Assembly: GCA_019671135.1 (NCBI GenBank)
Contig: JAHRHY010000007.1
Coordinates: forward strand, 1,426,001-1,490,000
Direction: 5' to 3'
DNA: 64,000 nt
DNA from: Linnemannia hyalina
Lineage: Eukaryota > Mortierellomycota > Mortierellomycetes > Mortierellales > Mortierellaceae
The stretch's first letter is position 1. Every line of letters begins with the position of its first letter. The notes beneath the pieces were generated by a model. The model searched no databases, was not told where the DNA came from, and saw nothing but the letters and a program-made list of their open reading frames with translations. Below are positions 37,301 to 47,955 of this stretch, piece after piece. Made by a program: the position numbers and the translations under genes.

Positions 37301-37854
37301 GATTGGCAATGTAATTGTTCGAATTGGCATGGATCTCCTTTTTATTAATGCCTTTTTTTTCCTTCGTTCTTTCGTGCGTTTGAGAACTGTTGCACCTCCT
37401 GGAACTGTTCCTTCTCTCCTCCTTTTCAAAAGATGTTAACGCCTGTCGGTTGAAAGAAAGAAGAGAAAGAGTGCCGTATCGATTTTCCAAGTTCATGATC
37501 ATCAGAATGAAGACGGCGCTCAGAGAACGTGCTAATATGGTTAAGAAAGCAACACCTTTCGCTACTTGAATCACAATTGAGGTCGTGATAGCTCAATGAG
37601 TGTTTACAAATGAAATTAAAAGACACACGACTCCTGAGACGCGTTCGACATCCCTTATTGAGATTCTACGATCTTGTTATTGTTGTACTGTTGTAATAAC
37701 TTTTTTCGCAAGTTTAATTAGATAAAAAAAAAAGAGGCCCCGTCTGTCAATTGGCACTCCTCAGGGTGTCGGATGTTTGATTGGATTTGCCGACCTGCCT
37801 GTCTGTCTGCTTGTCTGTCTGCTCGCTCTCCTGGACTTTGTTCGATGGCATCCT
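34377..37854. other. Gene-poor 3.5 kb interval
   Basis: Lies between the start of the coiled-coil gene and the 3' end of RhoGDI, both on the minus strand. It holds purine-rich tracts (34700-35000), a pyrimidine-rich leader-like tract (35340-35620) and another leader-like stretch. The latter has GTGTATAAACC near 37167, about 65 bases before an ATG that opens only a 16-codon frame ending in a Lys run. No frame has a recognisable domain. A non-coding RNA gene or a highly split small gene cannot be excluded. Confidence 0.4.
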
Positions 37855-39382
37855 TTACCAGTCCTTCTTGATGTCGAAAGACTATATAGACAAAGAATAG
37901 ATAAAGGATGAGTCGTTTGTTCTTGAGAAAGCACATTTGTTCCAGTTCAATGATCGCCAATGATTCGGTGTCCTATTTGCTCACTTACCCAGCTCCACTC
38001 CTTGTGGATGGTCTTGTCGTCATCGAAGAACTTGGACTTTACTTCGTAGTGACCACGAGCCAACATACCGCTGGGGGCCTCCTCAGCAAGGAACTGTTTG
38101 ATTTATAAAAAGTGGAGGAAAAAATTCAAGATTAGAACACGTCTGAATAAAGAAAGGTTTGCATGAGCTACCAAACAGAGTGAAGGCGATCCAAGGACTT
38201 GCCTTCTTCTCGATGATATCGGGCTTGGCGGCGTAGCTTCCAATCATCTCCTCGGCCTTGTCAACTATTATTGATAAACAAAGAAAAACAAGAGGGATGC
38301 AATTGTTAGCATATATTTGCTCCTTAACTCCTTTTCATGCTCAATTTGCTGTGCGGACGAGAAAGTGACACGAGTGGACACTTGCCTTTGACACCGTGAC
38401 GCCTGATGATATGCATGTACTTGAGGCCAGACACGACCTCGTGCTGGACCCTAATGAAAAAAAACCAGAAGGAAGGTTAGTTGGTTGGTTGGGGCGTCAA
38501 CACTCTTTTCTTTTCCTGTAATATGTCTTGGATGGTAGAGCATGGAAAATGAGGCGATGAATGCAAAATGTCGGATGTCAAAAGGACCGAGGTATTGAAA
38601 TCCATGATAAACAAAAAATAAATCTTACTTGAAGAGGACCTTAAGGCGGTACTCAATACCTTCCTTGATGGTGAACGAGTGCTTCTTGAGCTCCTCCTCT
38701 ATTGTAAAAAAGAAGTTGAATGACCCAACAAAAAGTACAGAGAAAAGATCAGTATGTGTATCCATGGATGGCGATCGTGTCCTGGAATATCTCCCAAATG
38801 ATAATTCCAGACACTTTCTCGTTCTTTCTTCACTAATAATAGACAAAAAAGAGAGAGAGATGAAGAAACAAAAAAAAAGAGTAATAAGAGAAAGAGCCTT
38901 ACCGGACTTTGTGAGGTCCAGGATCACATCGGGGCGACCGGTAACCTCAAGGGCGAGCTGGAGGACAACAACGTTGTGGGGATCATCCAACTTGGAGACT
39001 AACGTTAGGAACATAGACAATATCAAGACGTCGATTGTTAGTAAAATGCAGAAATTGAGCAGTCGACCTCGAAAGTACGTGATGGAGGCCAATGGATGGC
39101 ATCGCAATGGTGTTTGTGCACCCCTTCTCCATGGGTAAATGTGCGGTACAACCAAAACACACAACCAAGTCAGTCAGCCAGCGATGAGTGCGTGCGTTGC
39201 TTTTTTTGGGGGGAAAGTAGCTTACCACCGGTGCTGGCGACACCGAGGGACTCCTTCCAGCGACGGAGGGCATCGTCGTCGGCATCGAGATTCTGGTAGT
39301 CGTTGAGGGACTTCTTCTGTCCGACCTTGTAGTTGGAGTTCTCGGAGGGACCAAAGTCGTCGTCGTCGTGTTGGTGGGTCAT
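37855..39382 (-). CDS. RDI1: Rho GDP-dissociation inhibitor
   Basis: Extracts prenylated Rho/Cdc42 GTPases from membranes and holds them in the cytosol in the GDP form. About seven short exons. The start [20 protein letters not shown] leads into [25 protein letters not shown], the family's N-terminal regulatory arm. The immunoglobulin-like domain follows: [30 protein letters not shown], the [16 protein letters not shown] strand, [21 protein letters not shown], then [17 protein letters not shown] and [19 protein letters not shown]. After KEWSW an intron leads to a last exon (about 37884-37855) encoding SFDIKKDW and stop, matching the usual C-terminal KDW. That exon was found from the expected end, not from an open frame. 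The start codon follows the GTTGTTGTT-rich antisense leader. Confidence 0.94.
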
Positions 39383-40168
39383 GTTGATTAGGTGGTGATT
39401 GTTGTTGTTGTGAGAAGGAGGAGTGGTGGAGTATGTGAATGTAAACAAGAGGAAGGGAAAAGAAAAGAAGAAGAAGAAGAGAGAAAGAGAGAAGAAGAGG
39501 AAAGAAGAAATATTAATAAAAACAAGATGAGATGATGGCGAGTTATCCCATCTCCATCAGTCGACACCACAGAACGAGTCGAGGCCGACTGGCAGGAAAG
39601 GTATGGGGCTGGGCACGACATACACGCACTCTCTCCATGAGAGCGGTTGGTGAATGTTCAAAATTCATTTTTTTGCCTCTGTGCCTCCTCTTTGTCACCT
39701 GTGAACCAACCAGATCAATTCCTGCGTTCAAACAATTGTCCAAAAGTCTCCCCGTCCAGGCACACTTGCATACTCACTTGCCATGTCATTCATTTATCTC
39801 AATACCAATTTGCCATTTCGGCAAGCAAGCAACAAAGAGACACAAAATGTCGTTCTCTGCCTGTCTGTCACGACACTTGCCATCAATGCCATGCCTTGCC
39901 ATGCCTCGACTACCATTATTATTATACTTCAGCGGCCCAACCCAATTCGTATCCTTGCATTGCTTCCGTTTCCCTTGCATTTAACAGATTAGTGTAGAAA
40001 GAAGGAGAACGGTGCTTTGAAAACAAGAAGGCAATCCATGGTACTTGAGACACTTTACGGAGACCTGGTCCCCTATCTATCACTCAAATGAATATAGAAG
40101 ATCAACACCATCCAGGCACCATCCATCATTGATACTGATCACTTTATCTGTCTCACAGCGTGTGATCC

Positions 40169-40193
40169 AAAAAAAAAAAAAAAAAAAAAAAAA
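40169..40193. repeat. Poly(A) tract
   Basis: Twenty-five consecutive A in the spacer upstream of the Rab4 gene. It could be a homopolymer or the tail of an old retroposed copy; no body is visible next to it. Confidence 0.75.
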
Positions 40194-40939
40194 GCGGTCT
40201 TCATAGGAGGAATACATCCAAAGAAGACAACTACTCTTTCGCTCCTCCACTTGCAGCTCAAACGGACAATTGTCTGGCAATTGTAATAAAGAAAGAAAAA
40301 GAAAGAGCAAGAGAGAGTAGAAAGGAATGAAGAAGTGAGAGGCAATTGAACAGGGTAGGGTAGGTAGGATGTTGGATTGGGAGAAAAAGGTTGTTAACGT
40401 ACTTGTATATGTCTCTGGCGTGCCGTGGCCATGTTTGTATGCACCAATGGTCGGACCCTCTCTCTGGCCGATGAAGTCAATCGACCATGCTTGCTATATA
40501 TGTAACAAACATCGACCCTCGCGCACAAAGACAGAGGGAGCATCTCATCATCAGAGCCCTTTTTTGTTGTTGTTGTTATCTTGTCATTTGTGCGCTGTTC
40601 CTATGGTGTCTTTAGTAGTAAGAGAACTCCTCCTTTTCCTCCCCTTCTCTATTTCTCTTCTCTACTTCTCCTCTCTTCTTCCTTCTCTTTCTTTATCTTT
40701 GTCCTCTTCTTCCTCTCTTCTCTTCTCCCATCTCGACTTACTGAACGTTCCTCTCATTCCTTACTCCTTGCCCCCTCTTCTATTCACACCATTTTCATTC
40801 TCTCCGCCACCATCAACTTACATCTCGACTTTCATTTCTCTGTAGTCAAAAGAAAAAGCGTCAGCCTTTCACCATTCATCACACCAACTTCTTTCATCGT
40901 CACAGTCGAAGCAAAGACAACGCACACTTATACCCAGCA

Positions 40940-43598
40940 ATGGCACACACCTATGGTAAAAATAATAAAAAGCGTCCAAACAGAAAAACGAAAAAAGGAA
41001 CACCCTCCACTTCATCCTCCCCCTGCCTTGGCACACAACCTCGCTTCCTTCATGTCCTTCATTCACGCACACCTTTGGCGCCAAACAAAGAAAACAGGCC
41101 AAAATAATAACGGAGGGCTCTCCTCGCACAGGCGTAACAAGTTTGGCACTCATTCTTCTTAGCCCACCCTTTCTTCTTACCTCCGTCGCCCGTACCACAC
41201 TTGTAGAGTTAACATTTACCATTGCACGCCAAACCCATGCCTTGTTCTGACTGTCTCTGCACGTTTCTGTGATACACCACCCGACTCTCCTTCCCTTGTG
41301 TTCACAACTGGAAAGGGGAGTGAGGGAGTGGACGAGGAGAAGAGGAGGAAAACAGCAGGAGACAGTCGCCATGTGTACCTTTTTCAACTCCTCGCGTTGT
41401 TCTTTTACTTCGTTTTCTTTTCCTTGTTATCGTTTGCATATGGATATATGCCGAGGGCATGTATACATACATCATCGACGCTCCCATTGCATGATATCCA
41501 GCTCTGTCTCTCTCTCCAGGATTCTTGCTTCAGTACAATCGTGTCATTGCGGCAAGAGAGATGGAAGGGTAGTAAGCACCCTACTCCCATCCAGACGCAA
41601 ACAAACACAAAATGCTGACCATTTCTTGCATTGCTCCTTTTTTTATTCGCTCTGTGTAGACTTCCTGCTAAAGTTTCTCATCACCGGCGACTCTGGAACT
41701 GGAAAGTACGCTACAGAGACAACAAGAGGGCTCCGACTGCTCTTCTACTTGACGTTGACATCGGGTTTCAATCGGTCCCACAGATACGAGAAAGAAGACA
41801 ACGGACAACAAATTGAATGTGGAGGAACAGGGTCCCAATCCAGAGGAAGGACCAAAACGGACTATAACAATCATCACACAAAACAAAGAAAAAGGTCGCA
41901 AGTGAAAACTTGTATGGAAATCACACGTGCGGCAACAGACGAGGGTGGACACAAAAACAAGCGATCGAACCTAAGCAACATGAGCAAAGCAATCCACAAA
42001 AACAAAATGGCTAACGACCTTGCATAATTCTTTTTGGTAACACTGTGTGGGGTTAATAGGTCGTGCTTACTTCACCAATTCGTCGAGAACAAATGCAAGT
42101 ATAACCCTCGAGGCTTTAATTGATCGCAGGACATGCCGACGAGGACTAGTTCGGGATGAGTGGATGGTCCTCCAAGCTGGAACAGGAACAGGCAAGAAAG
42201 AGAACGCGATGACGGTGCCTGCTTTCTAACAGTCATATTTGCAACCCATCCGCCACCATCGCTCTTTTTTGTCGTCTACTTAGTCAAGGAAGGCGCGACT
42301 CACACAATCGGGGTTGAATTCGGAAGCAGGATTGTCACCATCGGCAAAAACCAGGTCAAGCTACAAATCGTAAGTTAAATCGGTCATACCATCATCCGAT
42401 TGACCTCGTGGGATAGAGATAGAGCTGGCGAACCTGTGATTCCTTTCTTGGCGTGGTTCAACCTGCCTCTTGACTTGGTCATCCTTGCCGAGAAAAGAAA
42501 CCTTACAAACCATACGCACCTGTTGACCTTTTTCTTCTTTGCCTGTTTATCTTTCTAGTGGGACACGTAAGTGGAGAAACTGAAGAAACTGGAAACATAA
42601 GGACACAACAGGCTCATTCAATGTGCTGCTCAGGAACCGAGATGTCTAATTTCGCTGAAATTTGACCCTTTTCCTTGTTTTTCTTCTTTGATAGCGCCGG
42701 CCAAGAACGCTTTCGGTACGTGTGAACAATATCGCTTGTTGCTTCTCAACCTTGCCATCCTGTAACTAACCAAGGTCCCGTCTCACCTTATTTCGCTCTC
42801 GACTCATAGTTCAGTCACCCGGAGCTACTATCGAGGTGCAGCAGGAGCGCTGTTGGTATACGACATTTCAAAGTAAGTTTTGACAACTGAAAAAGAAAGG
42901 GCCAAAGGATGTCCGAAAAGAAGTGCGCGGGGCTTGACTTTGAATCTTACTTAAACATGTGTCCATTTCTGTCTGACTCTCTTCAAACCTGGTTGGATTG
43001 TAGTCGCAATTCATTCACAAGTATCGCCAAATGGATCGCAGACGCAAGGAAACTGGCAGGAGCCGATATCGCGCTCATGTTGGTTGGGAATAAATTGGAT
43101 CTCGAGGATCGCGAGGTGTCGTATCTGGAAGCAAGTCGATTCGCACAAGAAAATGGTACGCACACTTTTTTGTCGGTCGCTTTTGCTGCGCAAGCGTGTG
43201 AGAGTCAAAGGTGGTTCTGGATATTTTCCACTCACTCAATTTATACCATTTTTTCCCATCTCCCATTAGAGATGACATTTCTAGAAACGAGTGCGTTGAC
43301 TGGCGAAGGTGTGGAGGAGACGTTTTTGAAATGCGGGCGCGCAATATTGACCAAGATCGAAACAGGTAAGACTCATTCTTTGATTGAGTGGAGAAGAGTC
43401 TTTTTACAACAGGATCGTCTAAGACGCTTGAAGGGAGAGTAGGCATTCAGACAGCTATTGACGTGGAACAAACACACCATTTTAATAGGCCAAGTGGATC
43501 CGGAAAGACCAGGATCAGGCATTCAGTACGGAGACTCGTCTCTGCGAAGGATATCACAAAAGAGTCGTCCGGCCCGTCAAAAAAGTTTGTGCTGTTAG
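40940..43598 (+). CDS. RAB4: Rab4-type small GTPase
   Basis: A Rab GTPase of early/recycling endosome traffic. Ten exons were placed: 40940-40955, 41660-41705, 42060-42094, 42284-42369, 42559-42566, 42695-42715, 42810-42872, 43004-43155, 43270-43365 and 43489-43598. They total 633 bases, or 210 residues, in exact phase. The protein begins [21 protein letters not shown]. The P-loop [17 protein letters not shown] (switch I), WDTAGQERFRSV (switch II), GNKLDLED and ETSAL boxes are all intact. Subfamily marks are [44 protein letters not shown] and [13 protein letters not shown], all diagnostic of Rab4. The C-terminal Cys-Cys is for geranylgeranylation. One exon is 8 bases and one 21 bases. Intron 3 starts with GC (42095). 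Budding yeast lacks Rab4; fission yeast has Ypt4. Intron 1 is about 700 bases. Confidence 0.95.
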
Positions 43599-44410
43599 AG
43601 CACGACCAGAAAAGCGACTATCCTTGTCATCACCATACAAATAAAAAAAATACACCATGTACCATATACCATACTTTCGAACACGCATAAAAAAACTAAG
43701 GGCATGAAAGAACCCCCTTTGTAATTGAATGTTCAATTAGAGATACGCCTCTCTTTCGGAAAGAGTAAAATAGCATCTCTCACTTTTTCTCCTTCTTACC
43801 TTCTTACTCCTCTCCCTCCCTACCTTCAACTCGATTTTCACCACCAAAAACGCCATCGCTCGCGGTCGCTTTTACTTCGAGCGGTCAACAAATAGGTATA
43901 CTACCCTTCATCCCTCTAATTAACGCCTAATCCTCATCCCCTTTTCGCGTCTTTCATTATTTCATTCAAGCGCGTTCGAGCGAGGACATACCAATTGTTG
44001 GGGAGGCTGTCAAACGACAGTTAATTCTTACAAAGGGTCTTCGTTGTTGCTATTGCTTTCTTTTTGTTGTTTTTGTTAATTCCCCTCCTCTTTGGGGCGC
44101 AGCTTCCTCTTTTGCTGGTCTTTGCTCTTTTCTTTGCCCTCTCCTGTGCGTCTTGATTCCCTTTGATTCTCTTTGCATTGTGTCGTTGCTCCTTTTTCCA
44201 TTTGCAAGTTGATTCGTGTCTTGCGTCGTGATTCCCCTCTCTCTCTTTGCTCCTTTTTTCCCACGGCAGCGCTTGACTGCCTCAAATGCGATGCGTGTCA
44301 GTCGCGGTTGTGGTTCACCGTTCCTTTTCTTGCGACATTTTTGTGACTGTGTTTCCCAGACTACCTTTGTTTTTCCTGGTTTTAAAAAAGGGCAAAGTCT
44401 TAATACAAGA
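43599..44410. other. Rab4 downstream flank
   Basis: About 800 bases of AT- and pyrimidine-rich sequence with no recognisable gene, leading into the repeat block. Confidence 0.4.
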
Positions 44411-45265
44411 GCTTCAAAGGGCAGAGCTACACCATTATCAACCAGTAAGAACAAAAAAAAACATTGTGGATGTATACGTTGCCTAGGGTGGGAGGGAAGG
44501 TGGGCAGCAAATGTGTCAATCCAAGACCCCCAACTAACGTGCCAATGACACAAAAGCATCAAAGGGCGAAACGACACCATTATCAACGAACAATGATCAG
44601 CTAAGAACAAAAAAAATCATTGTGGATGTATACGCTACCTAGGGTGGGAGGGTGGGTGGGCAGCAAAAGTATCATTCCAAGACATGCCAATGGCACAATC
44701 ATCAAGGGAGGAAGGGTGGGAAACAATGACATCGAAAGCAAAAGAATAGGAGCACTAAGGAAAACGAAAGCATAAGCGAACAGGAAAAGACAAACAACCG
44801 AAAAAAAAATGCAACGTGATCTACGAATTACCACAAATTAACAGCGCGAAGGCGAAGATCAAATTTTGATCAAGAAAAATCATACATACGCCTAGGGTGG
44901 GTGAGAGGGCATCTACAGCTGCAAACGAAAAGGGAACACAGGACCAATTCAAGAAGAAAATCAAGGCGAAGAAAAAGTCGAAATGGAAAACAACGCTTTC
45001 CATAGACTAAAAGCATCAAGGAAAAAAGTGGCCGAAGGCCTGGAAGACTGGCAACAAGAGTACCAAAGAAGAAAACTGAATTAGTCAACTCAAAGACTCG
45101 AGTGGCAAAGAGCGGAGCGACATTGTCAACGAAGAATGATCAGTCAATGATAAAAAAAATTCATTGTGGATACGCTGCCAGGGGTGGGATGGAGGGCGAG
45201 CAGCAAAAGTATCAAGGAAGGAAAACTGAATTAGTCAACTCAAAGACTCGAGTGGCAAAGAGGGG
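44411..45265. repeat. Degenerate direct repeats with G-rich core
   Basis: At least three diverged copies of a 110-130 base unit, at about 44411-44526, 44556-44684 and 45100-45215, with weaker fragments near 44885 and 45290. Each good copy runs in the order CAAAGGG, an ACACCATTATCAACGA-like block, a poly(A) run of 8-9, CATTGTGGAT, then CCTAGGGTGGGAGGG and a GCAGCAAA end. The G-rich core of copy 2 (about 44643-44661) has five runs of GGG separated by single bases. In addition, 42 bases are repeated exactly at 45071-45112 and 45221-45262. No coding potential is seen. The family could be an old mobile element or a local tandem expansion. Confidence 0.75.
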
Positions 45266-45665
45266 AGAGGCCAAATGAACAATCAAATACTAAGGATGGG
45301 AGGGCAGGGCATCGAACAGAAATCGCGTTGAGAAAAGAATAAAATGAAAGCGAGGATATCTGTACCCTCCCCTTCAACATAATCAAGACTCGAAAGTAGT
45401 CCTGCTCGAAAGGTTCAAGAACGAAAAGCGATAGAGTAGAAAAATAAAGTCAATTATGGCAGCTAGATAGCTAGATAGAAGAACGCAAAGTGGGTCTCTA
45501 CCTTCGGGTGGGGATGGTGGCCACTTTGGTTACCCGTTCTCCTTGGAGGAAAGAAAGAGAGCGGGGTTTGTTGGGGTACCCGGCTTGCCAACGCCAATAA
45601 CGTTGCCCCGGGTAGCAACCTGGTCTCCTGTCTTAAGCTCCAAAGCAAAAGAGCAAAAGTTATTT

Positions 45666-45736
45666 GAACCATGCAGGGCTCGAACCTGCAATCTCCTGAT
45701 TCGTAGTCAGACGCCTTTCCATTGGGCCAATGGTCC
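45666..45736 (-). tRNA. trnR-ACG: tRNA-Arg (anticodon ACG)
   Basis: A 71-base cloverleaf on the minus strand. The acceptor arm pairs GGACCAT with ATGGTTC (one G-U). The D arm closes GCC with GGC around CAATGGAAA. The anticodon stem TCTGA/TCAGG flanks the loop CTACGAA, so the anticodon is ACG (plus-strand 45702-45704), decoding CGN Arg after A34-to-inosine editing. The T arm is GCAGG-TTCGAGC-CCTGC. Internal promoter boxes TGGCCCAATGG (A) and GGTTCGAGCCC (B) are good. There is no intron. The discriminator and CCA are not encoded. Confidence 0.9.
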
Positions 45737-45837
45737 GTTTCATTTTATTTACGTGTTTCTCGTGTTTGTGTTGAACCTAAGAAACATTGCATTGACACTC
45801 ATGCACGTGATATATCACGTGAGAGATCGCCACCAAA

Positions 45838-45849
45838 AAAATAATAATA

Positions 45850-45894
<45 letters not shown>
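45838..45894. repeat. ATA trinucleotide microsatellite
   Basis: About 18 ATA/AAT units with one interruption, about 100 bases upstream of the tRNA-Arg in its own orientation. Confidence 0.85.
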
Positions 45895-45897
<3 letters not shown>

Positions 45898-45898
<1 letters not shown>

Positions 45899-46152
45899 GC
45901 CAGGGCATCTCTGCCAAGGACAAGACATCCAAATACACAGGCCCCCGAGGTGACTGGAGTCAAGGATACGGTTACATCACGCACGATGGTTTCTGTCCGT
46001 GTGGCGCTTCGCTAGCCACACATGATGAAGGAAGGTGCCCTGGAGCGACCAAGGACATACGCGCTGCTGACGAGCGGTTGTTGGAGAGTTTGTTAGGAAG
46101 GAGGAGGTTGTCAATGATGGAGAGGATGGGAAGAATCCCCTTCATTCGTATC
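45898..46152 (+). pseudogene. Orphan reading frame without a start, Cys-rich centre
   Basis: An open frame of roughly 80 codons with no ATG, bounded upstream by a stop beside the ATA microsatellite and ending in TAG at about 46150. Its translation contains YTGPRGDWSQGYGYITHDG, then FCPCGASLATHDEGRCPGA, then a charged Arg/Leu-rich end. The CxCG-H-CP spacing recalls zinc-binding ends of non-LTR retrotransposon proteins, but the match is weak and I would not call it one. It may be a gene fragment, or an exon of an unrecognised gene using an acceptor near 45900. Confidence 0.35.
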
Positions 46153-46749
46153 TAGTTTTATTTTCTTCCGTTTAAGCTGTGAAGAGCAGCGACAATTGTT
46201 GCGCAGAGCCAGGTTCTGGACCGGACTGCGACTGGTGGATGGTGCACTGAAGAGTTTGGTATGTAGTTCCCTTTTACTTCCAAATAACTTCTCTATGCTG
46301 TTTGTTAGAGAAATAATATTGTGTACAAAAAAAAAAGAAAGGCGAATGAACGATGTTTATTGACCGTGAAGAATAGTGGCCAGACTTAAGTTGCTTGCTT
46401 GTCTGTTACTATCAATGGATGTGGGCGCAGGAGACTTTTGCCTTCTTTTTTCATTGAGGGAATGAAGAAATGTCGGGATAGTTGAGGAGAATGAAAGAAG
46501 GACGAAGAAACAATTATATATGAAAGGCTTTTCCATGTGCTCAGAGGAAGAAAACTCGCATTGTTTTTATTATGATATGTCACAAAGAAAACAATTTAAA
46601 GTAAGGAGACGAAAATTGGGGGTCATACTATTTTATATCGTCGTCGCATGGTTAGGCAAACGAGGCAAAACGCACCTGCCACTGACTTTCGTCGCTAGCT
46701 ACAAAGCCCATGGCATACGAATCCTGAAGACTGCGGACATATGCGTCCA

Positions 46750-47955
46750 TCATCCCATCTGGACTCCTTGTAATAAAGGAGGTCGTGGGGAGGCGACTGG
46801 AGGTGATGGAGTGGAAGGAGGAGTAGGGTAGTAGATAGCCTGCTGATCTGGTTGAACATGCCGTGGGAGTTGAAGCTGTATTTTCTGAAGGCTGGCAAAA
46901 GGTGTTGTGTCATTTGTGAGGGTGCGTTTGCGGTCTTTTTTTTGGTTTCAATGGAACAATTACTAGACAGCCTAGGGTTCCACCAACGATTGCCCGTGTC
47001 TAAGGACCAACCAAAAAAAAAAAAAAAAGGGTGAGATAGGAAGGAAGAAGAATGAGAACGGGGTAAGAAAAAATTCATGGGTTCTTGTGTTGCTTGAACG
47101 AGAGACAGGAAAAACAGGTCGTAGAAAAAAATGTAGATACCCACCTGAGCTAGTCTCGCTTCCAGCATAGTTACTATCACCACCGCCACACGGTTGAACG
47201 ATTCCTGTTGCAGTAACCGCCGGCAGCTTTTGCGGTTGCAAAGAAGGCGATACTGTGAAATTAGCCACCCAATTCTTCAAACTCACATCATAGACAATGG
47301 GTTGCCTTCAACAACAGACTTTACTACAAAATCCTCGCAGGGAACCTCCACCACTGCACGCTATTCTCGCCAGGGTTAAAAATTGCCAGATTGTAGCTCC
47401 CAAGTCTATACACCAACCCCGTCAATGGCTGCGCTGCCATCGCCATTCCTGCCAAAGGGCTGTTGAATTGTTGAGACATTGGGCTTGCCATGTTTGTTTG
47501 AGGATATCGTAAATGTTGATGTAGAAGGATTTGGAATCGGATCTGGCGCTAAGAAGGTTGATACCGGTCGGAGTGCTGATCGCTTAGGCAATGGATAGTC
47601 CGGGCGGTCTTAGTTAAGAGGGGAGTCACCAGAGTAGGTTCCTAGTAGGCCAGGAGATAGAGAAGTCTAGGACCAGGAACTAGGATAGCGTTATTATCAG
47701 AGGTTGCTAGCGGTTATACGTTCTCCACCTTAGACGTAGAGGGTTTTGTTAGAGACGACGAATGCCATTTCTTGGACTACGATGGATTTTTGGGAGGGTG
47801 ATGGAGGAGATTGTGTGGAAGTGGCCGTGATGATTGTCAGGACAAGAGTGAATGGCACAGGGTGCGAGAAAAGGTGTTTCGTATGTCGAGTAGAGAAGGT
47901 CCTCTTTTGTGGAGAGGAGCCTCGTGGGGTATTGGCTTGATGCATTAACAAATCT
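46750..47955 (-). pseudogene. Broken kelch-repeat membrane-protein gene
   Basis: Pieces of one protein lie in correct order but in different frames. First is a hydrophobic N-terminal stretch (FTLVLTIITATST) then VQEMAFVVSNKTLYV, the usual first kelch strand, followed by TAA where Gln is expected before GG. After a frame change comes FLVLDFSISWPTRN, then LPS, PPGLSIA and AISTPTG, separated by TAG, TGA, TAA and TAA. Another piece reads SKSFYINIYDILKQTWQAQ. After a further frame change come PLTGLVYRLGSYNLAIFNP and VQWWRFPA. Next are PIVYDVSLKNWVANFTV, a membrane segment IVGGTLGCLVIV with basic KPKKRP, and a Pro/Gln-rich tail ending near 46750. This order (signal peptide, kelch repeats, PIVY-W block, membrane span, Pro/Gln tail) matches fungal kelch membrane proteins. 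At least three frameshifts and five stops make it non-functional. Identification rests on recognition of short blocks. Confidence 0.7.

Noticed and set aside
44050..44610. 186-residue minus-strand frame
   Set aside because: Overlaps the repeat block; no domain, and its content follows Lys/Arg-rich low complexity.
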